Source of the DNA: Duganella alba
GTDB taxonomy: Bacteria > Pseudomonadota > Gammaproteobacteria > Burkholderiales > Burkholderiaceae_D
Direction of reading: 5' to 3'
Assembly (NCBI RefSeq): GCF_009674495.1
Contig: NZ_WKJN01000002.1
Location: 248,001 to 312,000, forward strand
DNA length: 64,000 nt
Positions 38,224 to 46,424 of this stretch are shown here, piece by piece. The notes beneath the pieces were generated by a model. It saw only the letters and a program-made list of their open reading frames with translations. It did not search any database and had not been told where the DNA came from. The translations under genes and the position numbers were made by a program. Each line of letters starts with the position of its first letter. Position 1 is the stretch's first letter.

Positions 38224-39231
38224 TCATGCGGCGATGGTTTGCGGTTGCAGCATCTGTAAAAACTGGGCGTAAGTTTGCGGCCGCTGGTCGAAGTAGTGGC
38301 CGGGCAGGTCGAACAGCGCCCAGTAGTAGTTCTCCTTGCCCTGGCAGATGCGCGGCGCGGCGCTGTAGCGGTGCCAGTTCTCGCTCATGCGGCTGGTGTA
38401 CATGCCGTCGCCGAACGGATCGCTGAAGAAGGTCAGCACGCGTCGCTCCAGCAGCGCATGCAGCAGCGAGCGTGGGGCGTCGCTGTCGCGCGCCACCTCG
38501 TACTGGGCGTACATGCCTTGTTCGGTCTCCACCATCATCAGCGTCGCCTTGCCGTGCTGGTCGAGGAACAGGATGCCGGTCGGATTCGGGAAAATGTAAT
38601 GCTCGACGAAGCCCAGCGTGCGCTTCAGCTCCCGCACCACCTCGGTGAACGCCGGATCGGTCAGGAAGCGGTAATCGTGCAGCGCCACCATCTCGCGCAG
38701 CGTGTCGGAGCGGTGGTCGAAGTAGTTCTCCTGCAGCGTGGCGATTTCCATTTCCAGGATGTCCAGCGCATGGTCGTCGCTCTTCTTGATGTAGCGGTCG
38801 ATCAGGCCGCGGTTGAAGGCGCTGACGGCGACCTTTTCATCGGCCGCGCCGGTGAACAGGATCTTCTTGCACGGCAGGTGCGCCACCTGCTCGCAGAATT
38901 CCAGCCCGTTCATCTGCGGCATCGAGTAATCCACCACCAGCACCGACGGCACGGCAAAGCGCTCGCCCTGTTCGGCGATGCGGTAGATGCGCTCCAGGTC
39001 CAGCGCCACATTGCACTGGTCGGCCGGCAGGTTCTGCATGTCGAAGTTGACGTGCAACGGCACCGCGCTGTCCGGCGCGCTGGCGCGCAGCCATTGCAGC
39101 ACCTCGCTGGTGTCGTGGAAGGTTTTGTTGGCCAGCATGGGATCGAGCTGGAACGACAGACTGCGCAGGAACGAGTCGCTGTCGTCGATCAGGATGGTCA
39201 GGGTGGGATGGGCATAAACGGGCAGATGCAT
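38224..39231 (-). CDS. jqsR: LqsR/JqsR-like quorum-sensing response regulator
   Basis: A 335-residue protein with a receiver domain in which the acidic pair is Asp16-Asp17 (ILIDDSDS), the likely phosphorylated residue is Asp101 (VLVVDYSMPQMNG), the switch Thr127 (ILFTGAADE) and the conserved Lys149 or 150 (DRYIKKS). Between the acidic pair and Asp101 there are about 85 residues instead of the usual 40, so the receiver carries an insertion. The C-terminal half (about 165-335) has no recognisable DNA-binding fold. Its length and location match LqsR of Legionella and JqsR of Janthinobacterium. It starts 3 bases after jqsS with GAGG before the ATG, so it is its operon partner. Confidence 0.85.
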   Translation of the reverse strand: MHLPVYAHPTLTILIDDSDSFLRSLSFQLDPMLANKTFHDTSEVLQWLRASAPDSAVPLHVNFDMQNLPADQCNVALDLERIYRIAEQGERFAVPSVLVVDYSMPQMNGLEFCEQVAHLPCKKILFTGAADEKVAVSAFNRGLIDRYIKKSDDHALDILEMEIATLQENYFDHRSDTLREMVALHDYRFLTDPAFTEVVRELKRTLGFVEHYIFPNPTGILFLDQHGKATLMMVETEQGMYAQYEVARDSDAPRSLLHALLERRVLTFFSDPFGDGMYTSRMSENWHRYSAAPRICQGKENYYWALFDLPGHYFDQRPQTYAQFLQMLQPQTIAA

Positions 39232-39234
39232 GTT

Positions 39235-40521
39235 TCACCTCGCGATGGCTGGCGATTGGGGGAATTCCAGGACAAATACGGCGTAGGCGCTCTCGCGCGA
39301 GACGCAACGGATTTTCGCCGCCCAGGCATCCATGATTTCCTGGCACAGCGCCAGCCCGATGCCGGCGCCGTTGTGCGGCGGGTGGGAATAAAAGCGGCGG
39401 AAGATCAGCGGCATCTGCTGCGCCGGGATGCCGCAGCCGGTGTCGATGAACAGCAGGCGCGGCGGCTGGTGCGCGCCGTCGACAATGATGCGCACGCGGC
39501 CCTTGCCGGCGCGCTGCACCGCGCGCAGCGCATTGCGCAGCAGGTTGAGCAGCACCACCACCGCCAATTCCGTCTGGCCGGCGAACTGGAAGTTGCGGCG
39601 CACCTCCAGCCGGACCATTTTCTGCTGCTTGGTGCTGGAGAAGGGATAGCGCCGCAGCACCGCTTCCACCACCGTTTCCATCGACACCGTCTCCACCGGA
39701 TGCAGCTTTTGCCGCACCGCCGTGGCGCTTAACAGGAACAGGTCGATCATGTGGTTCATGTGGCGCACCTCGAACTGGATGCGCGCCAGCGCGTCAATGA
39801 TGGTCAGCCGGTCTTCCGGGCTGTGGGCGTGGCCCTGGGCGTCGGCCATCATGCGCAGCAGCCCGCGCACGTTGGCGTCGACGCTGGTGAGCGGGGTGCG
39901 CAGCTCGTGCGCCACGGTGGCCAGGCCGGCGCCCATGCCGGCCAGCTTTTCCTGCGCCAGCACATGGCGGCTGATCTTGGCCACCGACAGCACGGCGATG
40001 GTGAACCAGTGGATCGGCACCTGTTGCAGCACCTGCCGGCTGGTCAGCATGTCGCCCGCGCCCAGCGCCGACGCCGCGATGCAGGCCAGCGCGGTGCCGG
40101 CCACGTAGGCGCGCAGCGCCAGGCCGGTGTCGAAGTGGAACAGCACCACCAGCCCGATCAGCAGCGACTCGCCCCACACGCCGGACGCGTGGTTCATCAA
40201 AAACATGAAGGTGAAGAAGAACGGGAAGATGTAGCCGAGCGCCACCAGCAGGTACAGGTTCAGCATCTGCCGGCTGAACTGGCGCGCGAACAGGCCCAGC
40301 GCACAGAGCAGGATGCCGAGCAGGCGCAGCGACAGCGACTCGTACTCCTGCGGGAAGAAGTGCTGCCAGATCACGTAGTACAGCGGCATGCCCACCGTGC
40401 CGATGCAGGCGAGCAGCAGCACGCGCACGGTCGCATGGTCCTCGCGGCCGTGATACAGCAGCAGGGACTGCACCAGTCCGTGCTGCCAGCGCTTCCACCG
40501 TTCGTGCAGGGTCGGCCTCAT
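39235..40521 (-). CDS. jqsS: CqsS/JqsS-like quorum-sensing sensor histidine kinase
   Basis: A 428-residue membrane kinase. About six helices fill residues 33-185; segments such as GMPLYYVIWQHFFPQEYESL and FFFTFMFLMNHAS closely resemble the alpha-hydroxyketone sensor CqsS of Vibrio cholerae. The cytoplasmic part has the phospho-accepting His205 (AHELRTPL), the N-box (NLLRNALRAV, Asn330), G1 DTGCGIP (360-366) and G2 GAGIGLAL. Unlike CqsS there is no fused receiver domain; a separate regulator (jqsR) follows 3 bases later. It is divergent from the autoinducer synthase jqsA across a 172-base promoter region. It should detect the hydroxyketone made by JqsA. Confidence 0.9.
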   Translation of the reverse strand: MRPTLHERWKRWQHGLVQSLLLYHGREDHATVRVLLLACIGTVGMPLYYVIWQHFFPQEYESLSLRLLGILLCALGLFARQFSRQMLNLYLLVALGYIFPFFFTFMFLMNHASGVWGESLLIGLVVLFHFDTGLALRAYVAGTALACIAASALGAGDMLTSRQVLQQVPIHWFTIAVLSVAKISRHVLAQEKLAGMGAGLATVAHELRTPLTSVDANVRGLLRMMADAQGHAHSPEDRLTIIDALARIQFEVRHMNHMIDLFLLSATAVRQKLHPVETVSMETVVEAVLRRYPFSSTKQQKMVRLEVRRNFQFAGQTELAVVVLLNLLRNALRAVQRAGKGRVRIIVDGAHQPPRLLFIDTGCGIPAQQMPLIFRRFYSHPPHNGAGIGLALCQEIMDAWAAKIRCVSRESAYAVFVLEFPQSPAIAR

Positions 40522-40595
40522 GATGACGTTTGACTTTTATCAAGCTGCCATCATCGCCTTAATTTACAACGGGTTTTGGGGTATCAAAACGGTAA

Positions 40596-40609
40596 TTGAT
40601 CCGTATCAA
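40596..40609. promoter_or_regulatory. Fnr/Anr-type palindromic box between jqsS and jqsA
   Basis: TTGAT-CCGT-ATCAA matches the Fnr/Anr consensus TTGAT-N4-ATCAA in all ten specified positions. It lies 75 bases upstream of the jqsS ATG and 84 upstream of the jqsA ATG, in the shared regulatory region. Oxygen-dependent control of the quorum-sensing genes is inferred. A Crp-family site of another specificity is an alternative. Confidence 0.6.
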
Positions 40610-40693
40610 TCTCTTTGAGTTTTTTTCGCCGCATGGTGGGACTGCGGTTCATAAAAAAACAATCTTTTTTGCTCAAACCCAAGGAGATTCGCC

Positions 40694-41926
40694 ATGACCT
40701 ACGCATTTGCCCAAAATCAACCTCTCGCTCCTCTGCCGGACTTCGTCACGCGGCGCATGGACCAGCATTACATTACGCGCATTGCGCAATTGCTGGGCGG
40801 TGAACACCCGCACGCCTGGCAACCGACACCGGCCGGAGCGGTGTTTTTGGCGGGGAACGACTACCTGCGCCTGGCCGGCGAGCCGGCGCTGGTGGGGGCG
40901 CAGGTGGCGGCCCTGCAGAACAGCCACGGCGAGCTGCTGATGTCGGCCGTGTATCTGCAGGAGGGCAGCGCGCAGCACCGGCTGGAACGCAAGCTGGCGC
41001 AGTTCATGGGCGCCGAGGATGGCGTGCTGGCGCAATCCGGCTGGGCCGCCAACGTCGGGCTGGTGCAGACGCTGGCCGGGCCGGGCATCCCGGTGTACCT
41101 GGACATGCAGGCGCATGCCTCGCTGTGGGAAGGCGTGCAGTCGGCCGGCGCGCTGCCGGTGTCCTTCCTGCACAACGACATGGAGCATCTGGAAAAGCAG
41201 TTGCAGCGCCACGGGCGCGGCCTGATCGTGGTCGATGCGCTGTACAGCACCAACGGCAGCCTGGCGCCGCTGACCGAACTGGTGGACATTGCCGAGCGCA
41301 GCGGCTGCATGCTGATCGTCGACGAATCGCATTCGCTGGGTACGCACGGCCCGCGCGGCGCCGGGCTGGTGGCGGCATTGGGCTTGAGCGAGCGGGTGCA
41401 TTTCCGAACGGCGTCGCTGGCCAAGGCGTTTGCCGGACGGGCGGGTTTCATCAGTTGTTCCAGCTATTTCAAGGGCTACTTCCTGTCGGAGTCGCGGCCG
41501 GCGATTTTCAGTTCCTGCCTGCTGGGCCATGAACTGGCATGGTTCGACGCCGCCATCGACTTCATCGCCGCCGCTGACGACCGCCGCGCCGCGCTGCACG
41601 CCCACGCGCGCGCACTGCGCGAGGACTTGAGCGCGCTGGGCTACAACGTCAGCGACGGCAGCGAGCAGATCATCGCGCTGGAGCCGGGGCCGGAGCCCAA
41701 GACGCTGGCGCTGCGCAAGCTGCTGGAAAGCCACGGCGTGTACGGCGCCATGTTCTGCGCACCGGCCACGCCGAAGAACCGTTCGCTGGTGCGGCTGACG
41801 CTCAATTCCGGGCTGGATAGGTCACAGCTGGCGCGCATCGTCTCCGCCTGCGATGCGGTGCGCGGCCAGGTCGACCTCGAGAACTGGTCGTCCACGCGCC
41901 GCCTGCGCAAGCTGGCGCTGGTATAA
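40694..41926 (+). CDS. jqsA: Alpha-hydroxyketone autoinducer synthase (CqsA/LqsA/JqsA)
   Basis: A 410-residue pyridoxal-phosphate enzyme of the alpha-oxoamine synthase family, joining an acyl-CoA to an amino acid-derived carbon to make an alpha-hydroxyketone signal precursor. Seen: VDESHSLGTHGPRG (Asp210 and His213 contact PLP) and the Schiff-base lysine Lys244 in SLAKAFAGRAGF. The N-terminus and segments such as FLAGNDYLRLAGEP, with SGWAANVGLVQTLA, fit CqsA/LqsA better than KBL or BioF. Adjacent divergent jqsS-jqsR genes confirm the quorum-sensing role. AAGGAG lies 7 bases before the ATG. The acyl chain length of the product cannot be told from the sequence. Confidence 0.92.
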   Translation: MTYAFAQNQPLAPLPDFVTRRMDQHYITRIAQLLGGEHPHAWQPTPAGAVFLAGNDYLRLAGEPALVGAQVAALQNSHGELLMSAVYLQEGSAQHRLERKLAQFMGAEDGVLAQSGWAANVGLVQTLAGPGIPVYLDMQAHASLWEGVQSAGALPVSFLHNDMEHLEKQLQRHGRGLIVVDALYSTNGSLAPLTELVDIAERSGCMLIVDESHSLGTHGPRGAGLVAALGLSERVHFRTASLAKAFAGRAGFISCSSYFKGYFLSESRPAIFSSCLLGHELAWFDAAIDFIAAADDRRAALHAHARALREDLSALGYNVSDGSEQIIALEPGPEPKTLALRKLLESHGVYGAMFCAPATPKNRSLVRLTLNSGLDRSQLARIVSACDAVRGQVDLENWSSTRRLRKLALV

Positions 41927-41940
41927 GTTATCATGGCGGG

Positions 41941-42333
41941 ATGACTGAAGAATCCCGCACCCTGTATGAAGTAATTGGTGGCGAGCCGACCGTGCGCGAC
42001 ATGGTCGACCGCTTTTATGATCTGATGGAACTCGAACCCGAGTTCCAGCTGCTGCGCTCCGTGCACGGCCCCTCGCTGGAGAACGCGCGTCAGCGCCTGT
42101 TCATGTTCCTCAGCGGCTGGATGGGCGGGCCGGACCTGTACCAGGAGGCGCACGGCCATCCGCGCCTGCGCATGCGGCACATGCCGTTCGCCATCGGCAC
42201 GCAGGAGCGCGACCAGTGGCTGCGCTGCATGGCGTGGGCGATGGAGGACACCGGCATCGACACCGAACTGCGCGTGCGCCTGATGAACTCCTTCTTCCAG
42301 ACCGCCGACTGGATGCGTAACAAGCCGGATTAA
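41941..42333 (+). CDS. Group II truncated hemoglobin
   Basis: A 130-residue globin of the truncated group II kind. Seen: TLYEVIGGEPTVRDMVDRFYDLM at the N-terminus, the LFMFLSGWMGGPDLY segment with the group II Trp region, and the proximal heme-binding His in RMRHMPFAIG. Such proteins bind oxygen or NO in the cytosol. The gene begins 14 bases after jqsA and 4 bases before rmuC, so it may be read with jqsA. The functional link to quorum sensing is only positional, but the Fnr-like site upstream makes an oxygen connection conceivable. Confidence 0.92.
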   Translation: MTEESRTLYEVIGGEPTVRDMVDRFYDLMELEPEFQLLRSVHGPSLENARQRLFMFLSGWMGGPDLYQEAHGHPRLRMRHMPFAIGTQERDQWLRCMAWAMEDTGIDTELRVRLMNSFFQTADWMRNKPD

Positions 42334-42337
42334 CCTC

Positions 42338-43615
42338 ATGACCCAGACCGAGTTCTTCATCCTGCTGGCGGCGCTGGCCGTCGTCATCGCCCTGCAAGTG
42401 ATGGCGCTGTTGCGCGGCCGTGTCGGCGCCGAGGCGCCGTCCGCCGATCTTGCGGAACGCATCGAACGCGTCGAGCGCGAAGTGCGCATGCAGCTGCAAA
42501 CCACCGCGCAGACCAGCAATGCCGCCACCGTGCAGCAGTTTGAAGCGATGCGCCGCCAGCTGGAAGCGCAGGGTCTGGTCGGCCGCAACGAGCAGGCGCG
42601 CAGCCTGAAGCTGTTCGCCGACAGCATGAACCAGCGCATGGAAGAAATCCGCGGCACGCTGGAACTGAAGATCAAGGATCTGCAAGCCGACAACGGCGCG
42701 CGCCTGGAAGAGATGCGCAAGACGGTCGACGAAAAACTGCACGCCACGCTGGAGACGCGTTTGACGGCATCGTTCCAGCAGGTGTCCGAACGGCTGGAGC
42801 GCGTGCACCAGGGCCTGGGCGAAATGCAGCAGCTGGCGCTGGGCGTCGGCGACTTGAAGCGCGTGCTGACCAACGTGAAAACGCGCGGCACCTGGGGCGA
42901 GGTGCAGCTGGAAATGCTGCTGGAACAGGTGCTGACGCCGGACCAGTATGCGAAGAACGTCGAGACCATCGCCGGCAGCGGCGCGCGCGTGGAGTTCGCC
43001 CTCAAGTTGCCGGGGCAGGGCGACAACGGCGTGCCGGTCTGGATGCCGATCGACGCCAAGTTCCCGAAAGAGCAGTACGAGCGCCTGCTGGAAGCGGCCG
43101 ACAACGCCGATGCCGAAGGCGTGGCGCTGGCCGGCCGCGAGCTGGAACGCGCGGTGCGTCTCGAAGCCAGGACCATCTCCGAGAAATACGTCTCGCCGCC
43201 GCACACCACCGACTTCGCCATCCTGTTCCTGCCGACCGAAGGCCTGTACGCCGAAGTGATGCGCCGTCCCGGCCTGGCCGACGAACTGCAACGCGTGCAC
43301 CGCATCAGCATCGCCGGGCCGTCGACGCTGACGGCGCTGCTCAACAGCCTGCAAATGGGCTTCCGCACGCTGGCACTGGAAAAGCGTTCGTCGGAAGTGT
43401 GGCAGGTGCTGGGCGCGGTGAAGACCGAGTTCTCCAAATTCGGCGACGTGCTGGCCGCGACCAAGCTAACATTGGAACGCGCCGCCAAGAACATCGAATC
43501 GGCTGAAACGCGCAGCCGCGTCATGGCGCGCAAGCTCAAGACCGTGGAAGCCTTGCCCAGCGAGCAGGCGCAATTGCTGATGGGCGCGGACTTGGACAAG
43601 AACGATCCGGACTAA
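42338..43615 (+). CDS. rmuC: DNA recombination protein RmuC
   Basis: A 425-residue RmuC family protein linked to limiting recombination at inverted repeats. An N-terminal membrane helix (about 4-24, [20 protein letters not shown]) anchors a long coiled coil (about 30-170), followed by the nuclease-like RmuC domain with [15 protein letters not shown] (here [18 protein letters not shown]) and [16 protein letters not shown] segments. The gene follows the globin by 4 bases. The molecular activity is not firmly established for this family. Confidence 0.94.
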   Translation: MTQTEFFILLAALAVVIALQVMALLRGRVGAEAPSADLAERIERVEREVRMQLQTTAQTSNAATVQQFEAMRRQLEAQGLVGRNEQARSLKLFADSMNQRMEEIRGTLELKIKDLQADNGARLEEMRKTVDEKLHATLETRLTASFQQVSERLERVHQGLGEMQQLALGVGDLKRVLTNVKTRGTWGEVQLEMLLEQVLTPDQYAKNVETIAGSGARVEFALKLPGQGDNGVPVWMPIDAKFPKEQYERLLEAADNADAEGVALAGRELERAVRLEARTISEKYVSPPHTTDFAILFLPTEGLYAEVMRRPGLADELQRVHRISIAGPSTLTALLNSLQMGFRTLALEKRSSEVWQVLGAVKTEFSKFGDVLAATKLTLERAAKNIESAETRSRVMARKLKTVEALPSEQAQLLMGADLDKNDPD

Positions 43616-43628
43616 AGAAGGAGCCGCC

Positions 43629-45578
43629 ATGCCAGCTCGCACGCTTGATTTTTCCTCGCTCGGCCTGCCGGCCGTGCAGCGTAACAAGGTGGTGAGCGCG
43701 GCGGACGCGGTCAGCCTGATACGTGACGGCGACACCATCGCCACCGGCGGTTTCGTCGGCGTCGGCTTCGCGGAGAATATTGCGGTGGCGCTGGAAAAGC
43801 GCTTCCTTGCCGATGCCGCGCCGCGCGACCTCACCTTGCTGTATGCCGCCGGTCAGGGCGACGGCAAGGAGCGCGGCCTGAATCACTTCGGCCATGAAGG
43901 TCTGCTGAAGCGCATCATCGGCGGCCACTGGAGCCTGGTGCCCAAGCTGCAGCAACTGGCGATGCACGGCAAGGTGGAAGCCTACAACCTGCCGCAGGGC
44001 GTCATCAGCCAGCTGTTCCGCGACACCGCCGCCGGCAAGCCCGGCCTGCTGACGCACGTCGGCCTCGGCACCTTTGTCGATCCGCGCCATGGCGGCGGCA
44101 AGATCAACGCGCGCACCACCGAGGAGCTGGTGGAAGTGATCACGCTGGCCGGCAAGGAGCATCTGTTCTACAAGGCGCAGCCGGTGCACGTCGGGATCAT
44201 CCGCGGCACCACGGCCGACGCCAACGGCAACATCACCATGGAGCGCGAGGCGCTGACGCTGGAAGCGCTGGCGATCGCCATGGCCGCGCACAATTCCGGC
44301 GGCATCGTCATCGTGCAGGTGGAGCGCATCGCCGAACGCGGCACGCTCAATCCGCGCCAGGTCAAGATTCCCGGCATCCTGGTCGACTGCGTGGTGGTGG
44401 CGGAAAAGCCCGAGTACCACATGCAGACCTTCGCCGAGCCCTACAGCGCGGCGTTTGCCGGCGAGCTGCGCATGCCGTTGTCGGCGGTGGCGCCGATGCC
44501 GCTGTCGGAGCGCAAGGTGATCGCGCGCCGCGCGCTGATGGAGCTGCGGCCGAACAATGTGGTCAATCTTGGCATCGGCATGCCGGAAGGTGTGGCGGCC
44601 GTGGCGGCGGAGGAAAAGCTGCTCGATCTCGTCACGCTGACGGCGGAGCCGGGCGTCATCGGCGGCATGCCGGCGGCGGGCCTGAACTTCGGCGCCGCCA
44701 CCAATGCGGACGCGATCATCGACCAGCCCTACCAGTTCGATTTCTACGACGGCGGCGGACTGGATGTGGCGATTCTCGGGCTGGCGCAGGCGGACCGGCA
44801 CGGCAATCTGAACGTCAGCAAATTCGGCAGCAAGCTGGCCGGCGCGGGCGGCTTCATCAACATCAGCCAGAACGCGCGCAAGGTGGTGTTTGTCGGCACC
44901 TTCATGGCCGACAAGGGCGCGACGCGCAAGTTCGTCAACGAAGTCGAGCACCGCACCTACAGCGGCGAATACGCGGCGCGGCGCGGGCAGGAGGCGCTGT
45001 TCGTCACCGAACGCTGCGTGTTCCGGCTGGTGCTGGACGGCGGTATGTCCGGCCTGGAACTGGTGGAAATCGCGCCGGGCGTCGACGCCGAGCGCGACAT
45101 CTTCGCCCACATGGATTTCCGGCCACTGGTCAGCCCGCAACTGAAGCTCATGGACGCGCGCCTGTTCGCGCCGCTGGCGATGAACTGGCGCGCCGATTTC
45201 CTGGCGCTGCCGCTGGCGCAGCGGCTGGTTTACGACGCGCAGCAGGAACTGTTCTTCGTCAATTTCGAAGGTTTCGAGGTGGGTGACGCGGCCACTATCG
45301 CGGCCATCTGCGCCATGGTGGCGGAGCTGCTTGGGCCGCTGGGCCGCAGGGTGCCGGCGGTGATCAACTATGACAATTTCTCCATCGCGCCGGATCTGAT
45401 GGACGACTACGTGGCGGCGGTGAACGATCTGGCGGAGCGCTACTACAGCAAGGTGACGCGCTACGCCCACAGCACCTTCATGCGCGCCAGCCTCGGAAGG
45501 GCGTTCCGCCGCATCGAGAAGGATGCCGCCGTTTTCGCCAACTCGGCCGAAGCACTGCTGCGCCTGCGGGAGCCTTGA
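43629..45578 (+). CDS. Acyl-CoA:acetate/3-ketoacid CoA-transferase with C-terminal extension
   Basis: A 649-residue fused alpha-beta CoA-transferase. The alpha half (about 15-285) has [18 protein letters not shown]; the beta half (about 290-530) has [17 protein letters not shown] and the catalytic glutamate Glu340 in [10 protein letters not shown], which corresponds to Glu333 of E. coli YdiF. E. coli YdiF is 531 residues, so about 115 residues are extra at the C-terminus ([20 protein letters not shown] and on); similar long forms occur in other Betaproteobacteria. Probably handles short-chain acyl or ketoacyl-CoA. Strong GAAGGAG before the ATG. A DeoR regulator and MFS transporter follow on the same strand. 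Confidence 0.9.
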   Translation: MPARTLDFSSLGLPAVQRNKVVSAADAVSLIRDGDTIATGGFVGVGFAENIAVALEKRFLADAAPRDLTLLYAAGQGDGKERGLNHFGHEGLLKRIIGGHWSLVPKLQQLAMHGKVEAYNLPQGVISQLFRDTAAGKPGLLTHVGLGTFVDPRHGGGKINARTTEELVEVITLAGKEHLFYKAQPVHVGIIRGTTADANGNITMEREALTLEALAIAMAAHNSGGIVIVQVERIAERGTLNPRQVKIPGILVDCVVVAEKPEYHMQTFAEPYSAAFAGELRMPLSAVAPMPLSERKVIARRALMELRPNNVVNLGIGMPEGVAAVAAEEKLLDLVTLTAEPGVIGGMPAAGLNFGAATNADAIIDQPYQFDFYDGGGLDVAILGLAQADRHGNLNVSKFGSKLAGAGGFINISQNARKVVFVGTFMADKGATRKFVNEVEHRTYSGEYAARRGQEALFVTERCVFRLVLDGGMSGLELVEIAPGVDAERDIFAHMDFRPLVSPQLKLMDARLFAPLAMNWRADFLALPLAQRLVYDAQQELFFVNFEGFEVGDAATIAAICAMVAELLGPLGRRVPAVINYDNFSIAPDLMDDYVAAVNDLAERYYSKVTRYAHSTFMRASLGRAFRRIEKDAAVFANSAEALLRLREP

Positions 45579-45582
45579 TCCA

Positions 45583-45637
45583 TATTTATGCGTATTTATG
45601 CGTGTTTGTTTACACTTTGGCGTTAGCCGTGTACACT
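45583..45637 (+). promoter_or_regulatory. Promoter of the DeoR regulator gene with tandem repeat
   Basis: TTTACA (45609-45614) and TACACT (45632-45637) are separated by exactly 17 bases. The -10 ends only 7 bases before the ATG at 45645 and no Shine-Dalgarno is present, so the mRNA would be leaderless. A direct repeat TATTTATGCG TATTTATGCG (45583-45602) lies just upstream of the -35 and could be an operator for the regulator itself. Confidence 0.55.
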
Positions 45638-45644
45638 TTCGTGC

Positions 45645-46424
45645 ATGAAAAAAGAACCTCTCCTGCTGCCCGAGCGGCACGCATTGATATTGCAACAACT
45701 GAACACCGAGGGCCGGGTGCTGGCCGCCGTGCTGGCGCGCGAACTGGACGTGACGGAGGACACCATCCGCCGCGACCTGCGCGACCTGGCCGCCGCCGGC
45801 TTGTGCCAGAAGGTCTATGGCGGCGCGGTGCGCATGCCGGCCGCGCCGGAAGGCGGCACGCTGACCCAGCGCATGGAGCGCCAGCAGTCCGATAAATCGC
45901 GCCTGGCCGCTGCCGCCGCCACGCTGATCCAGCCCGGCGCCGTCATCTTCCTCGACGCCGGTTCCAGCAACCTGGCCATCGCCGAAGCGCTGCCGCTCGT
46001 GACGCTGACGGTGCTGACCAACGCGCCATCGATCGCCGCGCGCCTGCTGGACAAGCCGAATATCGACCTGATCATGATCGGCGGCCGCATCAAGCAAAGC
46101 CTGGGCGGCAGCGTGAGCGCGACCGCGCTGCGCGAGGTGGAGCTGATTCACCCGGACCTGTACTTTATCGGCGCCTGCGGCGTCGACCTCGACGCCGGCG
46201 TCACCGCCGTCGATTACGAAGAAGCCGAATTCAAACGCCGACTGGCCGCGCAAAGCAAGGCCACCGCCGTTGTCGCCACCGGCGCCAAGCTGGGCGCCGT
46301 GGCGTCCTACCGCGTGCTGCCGCTGTCCCAACTGACCCACCTGATCGTCGAAGCGGATGCAGCCGAGGCGCTGGCCGCCGACTACGCCGCCGCCGGCGTC
46401 AACCTGCTGCGCGCTGGCGCATGA
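45645..46424 (+). CDS. DeoR/GlpR-family transcriptional regulator
   Basis: A 259-residue repressor-type protein. The N-terminal DeoR helix-turn-helix (about 8-60) includes ERHALILQQLNTEGRVLAAV and LDVTEDTIRRDLRDLAAAGL, and the C-terminal sensor domain (about 80-240) has FLDAGSSNLAIAEALP, GGRIKQSLGGSVSATAL and DYEEAEFKRRLAAQS, matching the sugar-phosphate-binding DeoR sensor. It overlaps the MFS gene by ATGA, so it probably controls that transporter, and perhaps the CoA-transferase upstream. The inducer is unknown. Confidence 0.92.
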   Translation: MKKEPLLLPERHALILQQLNTEGRVLAAVLARELDVTEDTIRRDLRDLAAAGLCQKVYGGAVRMPAAPEGGTLTQRMERQQSDKSRLAAAAATLIQPGAVIFLDAGSSNLAIAEALPLVTLTVLTNAPSIAARLLDKPNIDLIMIGGRIKQSLGGSVSATALREVELIHPDLYFIGACGVDLDAGVTAVDYEEAEFKRRLAAQSKATAVVATGAKLGAVASYRVLPLSQLTHLIVEADAAEALAADYAAAGVNLLRAGA

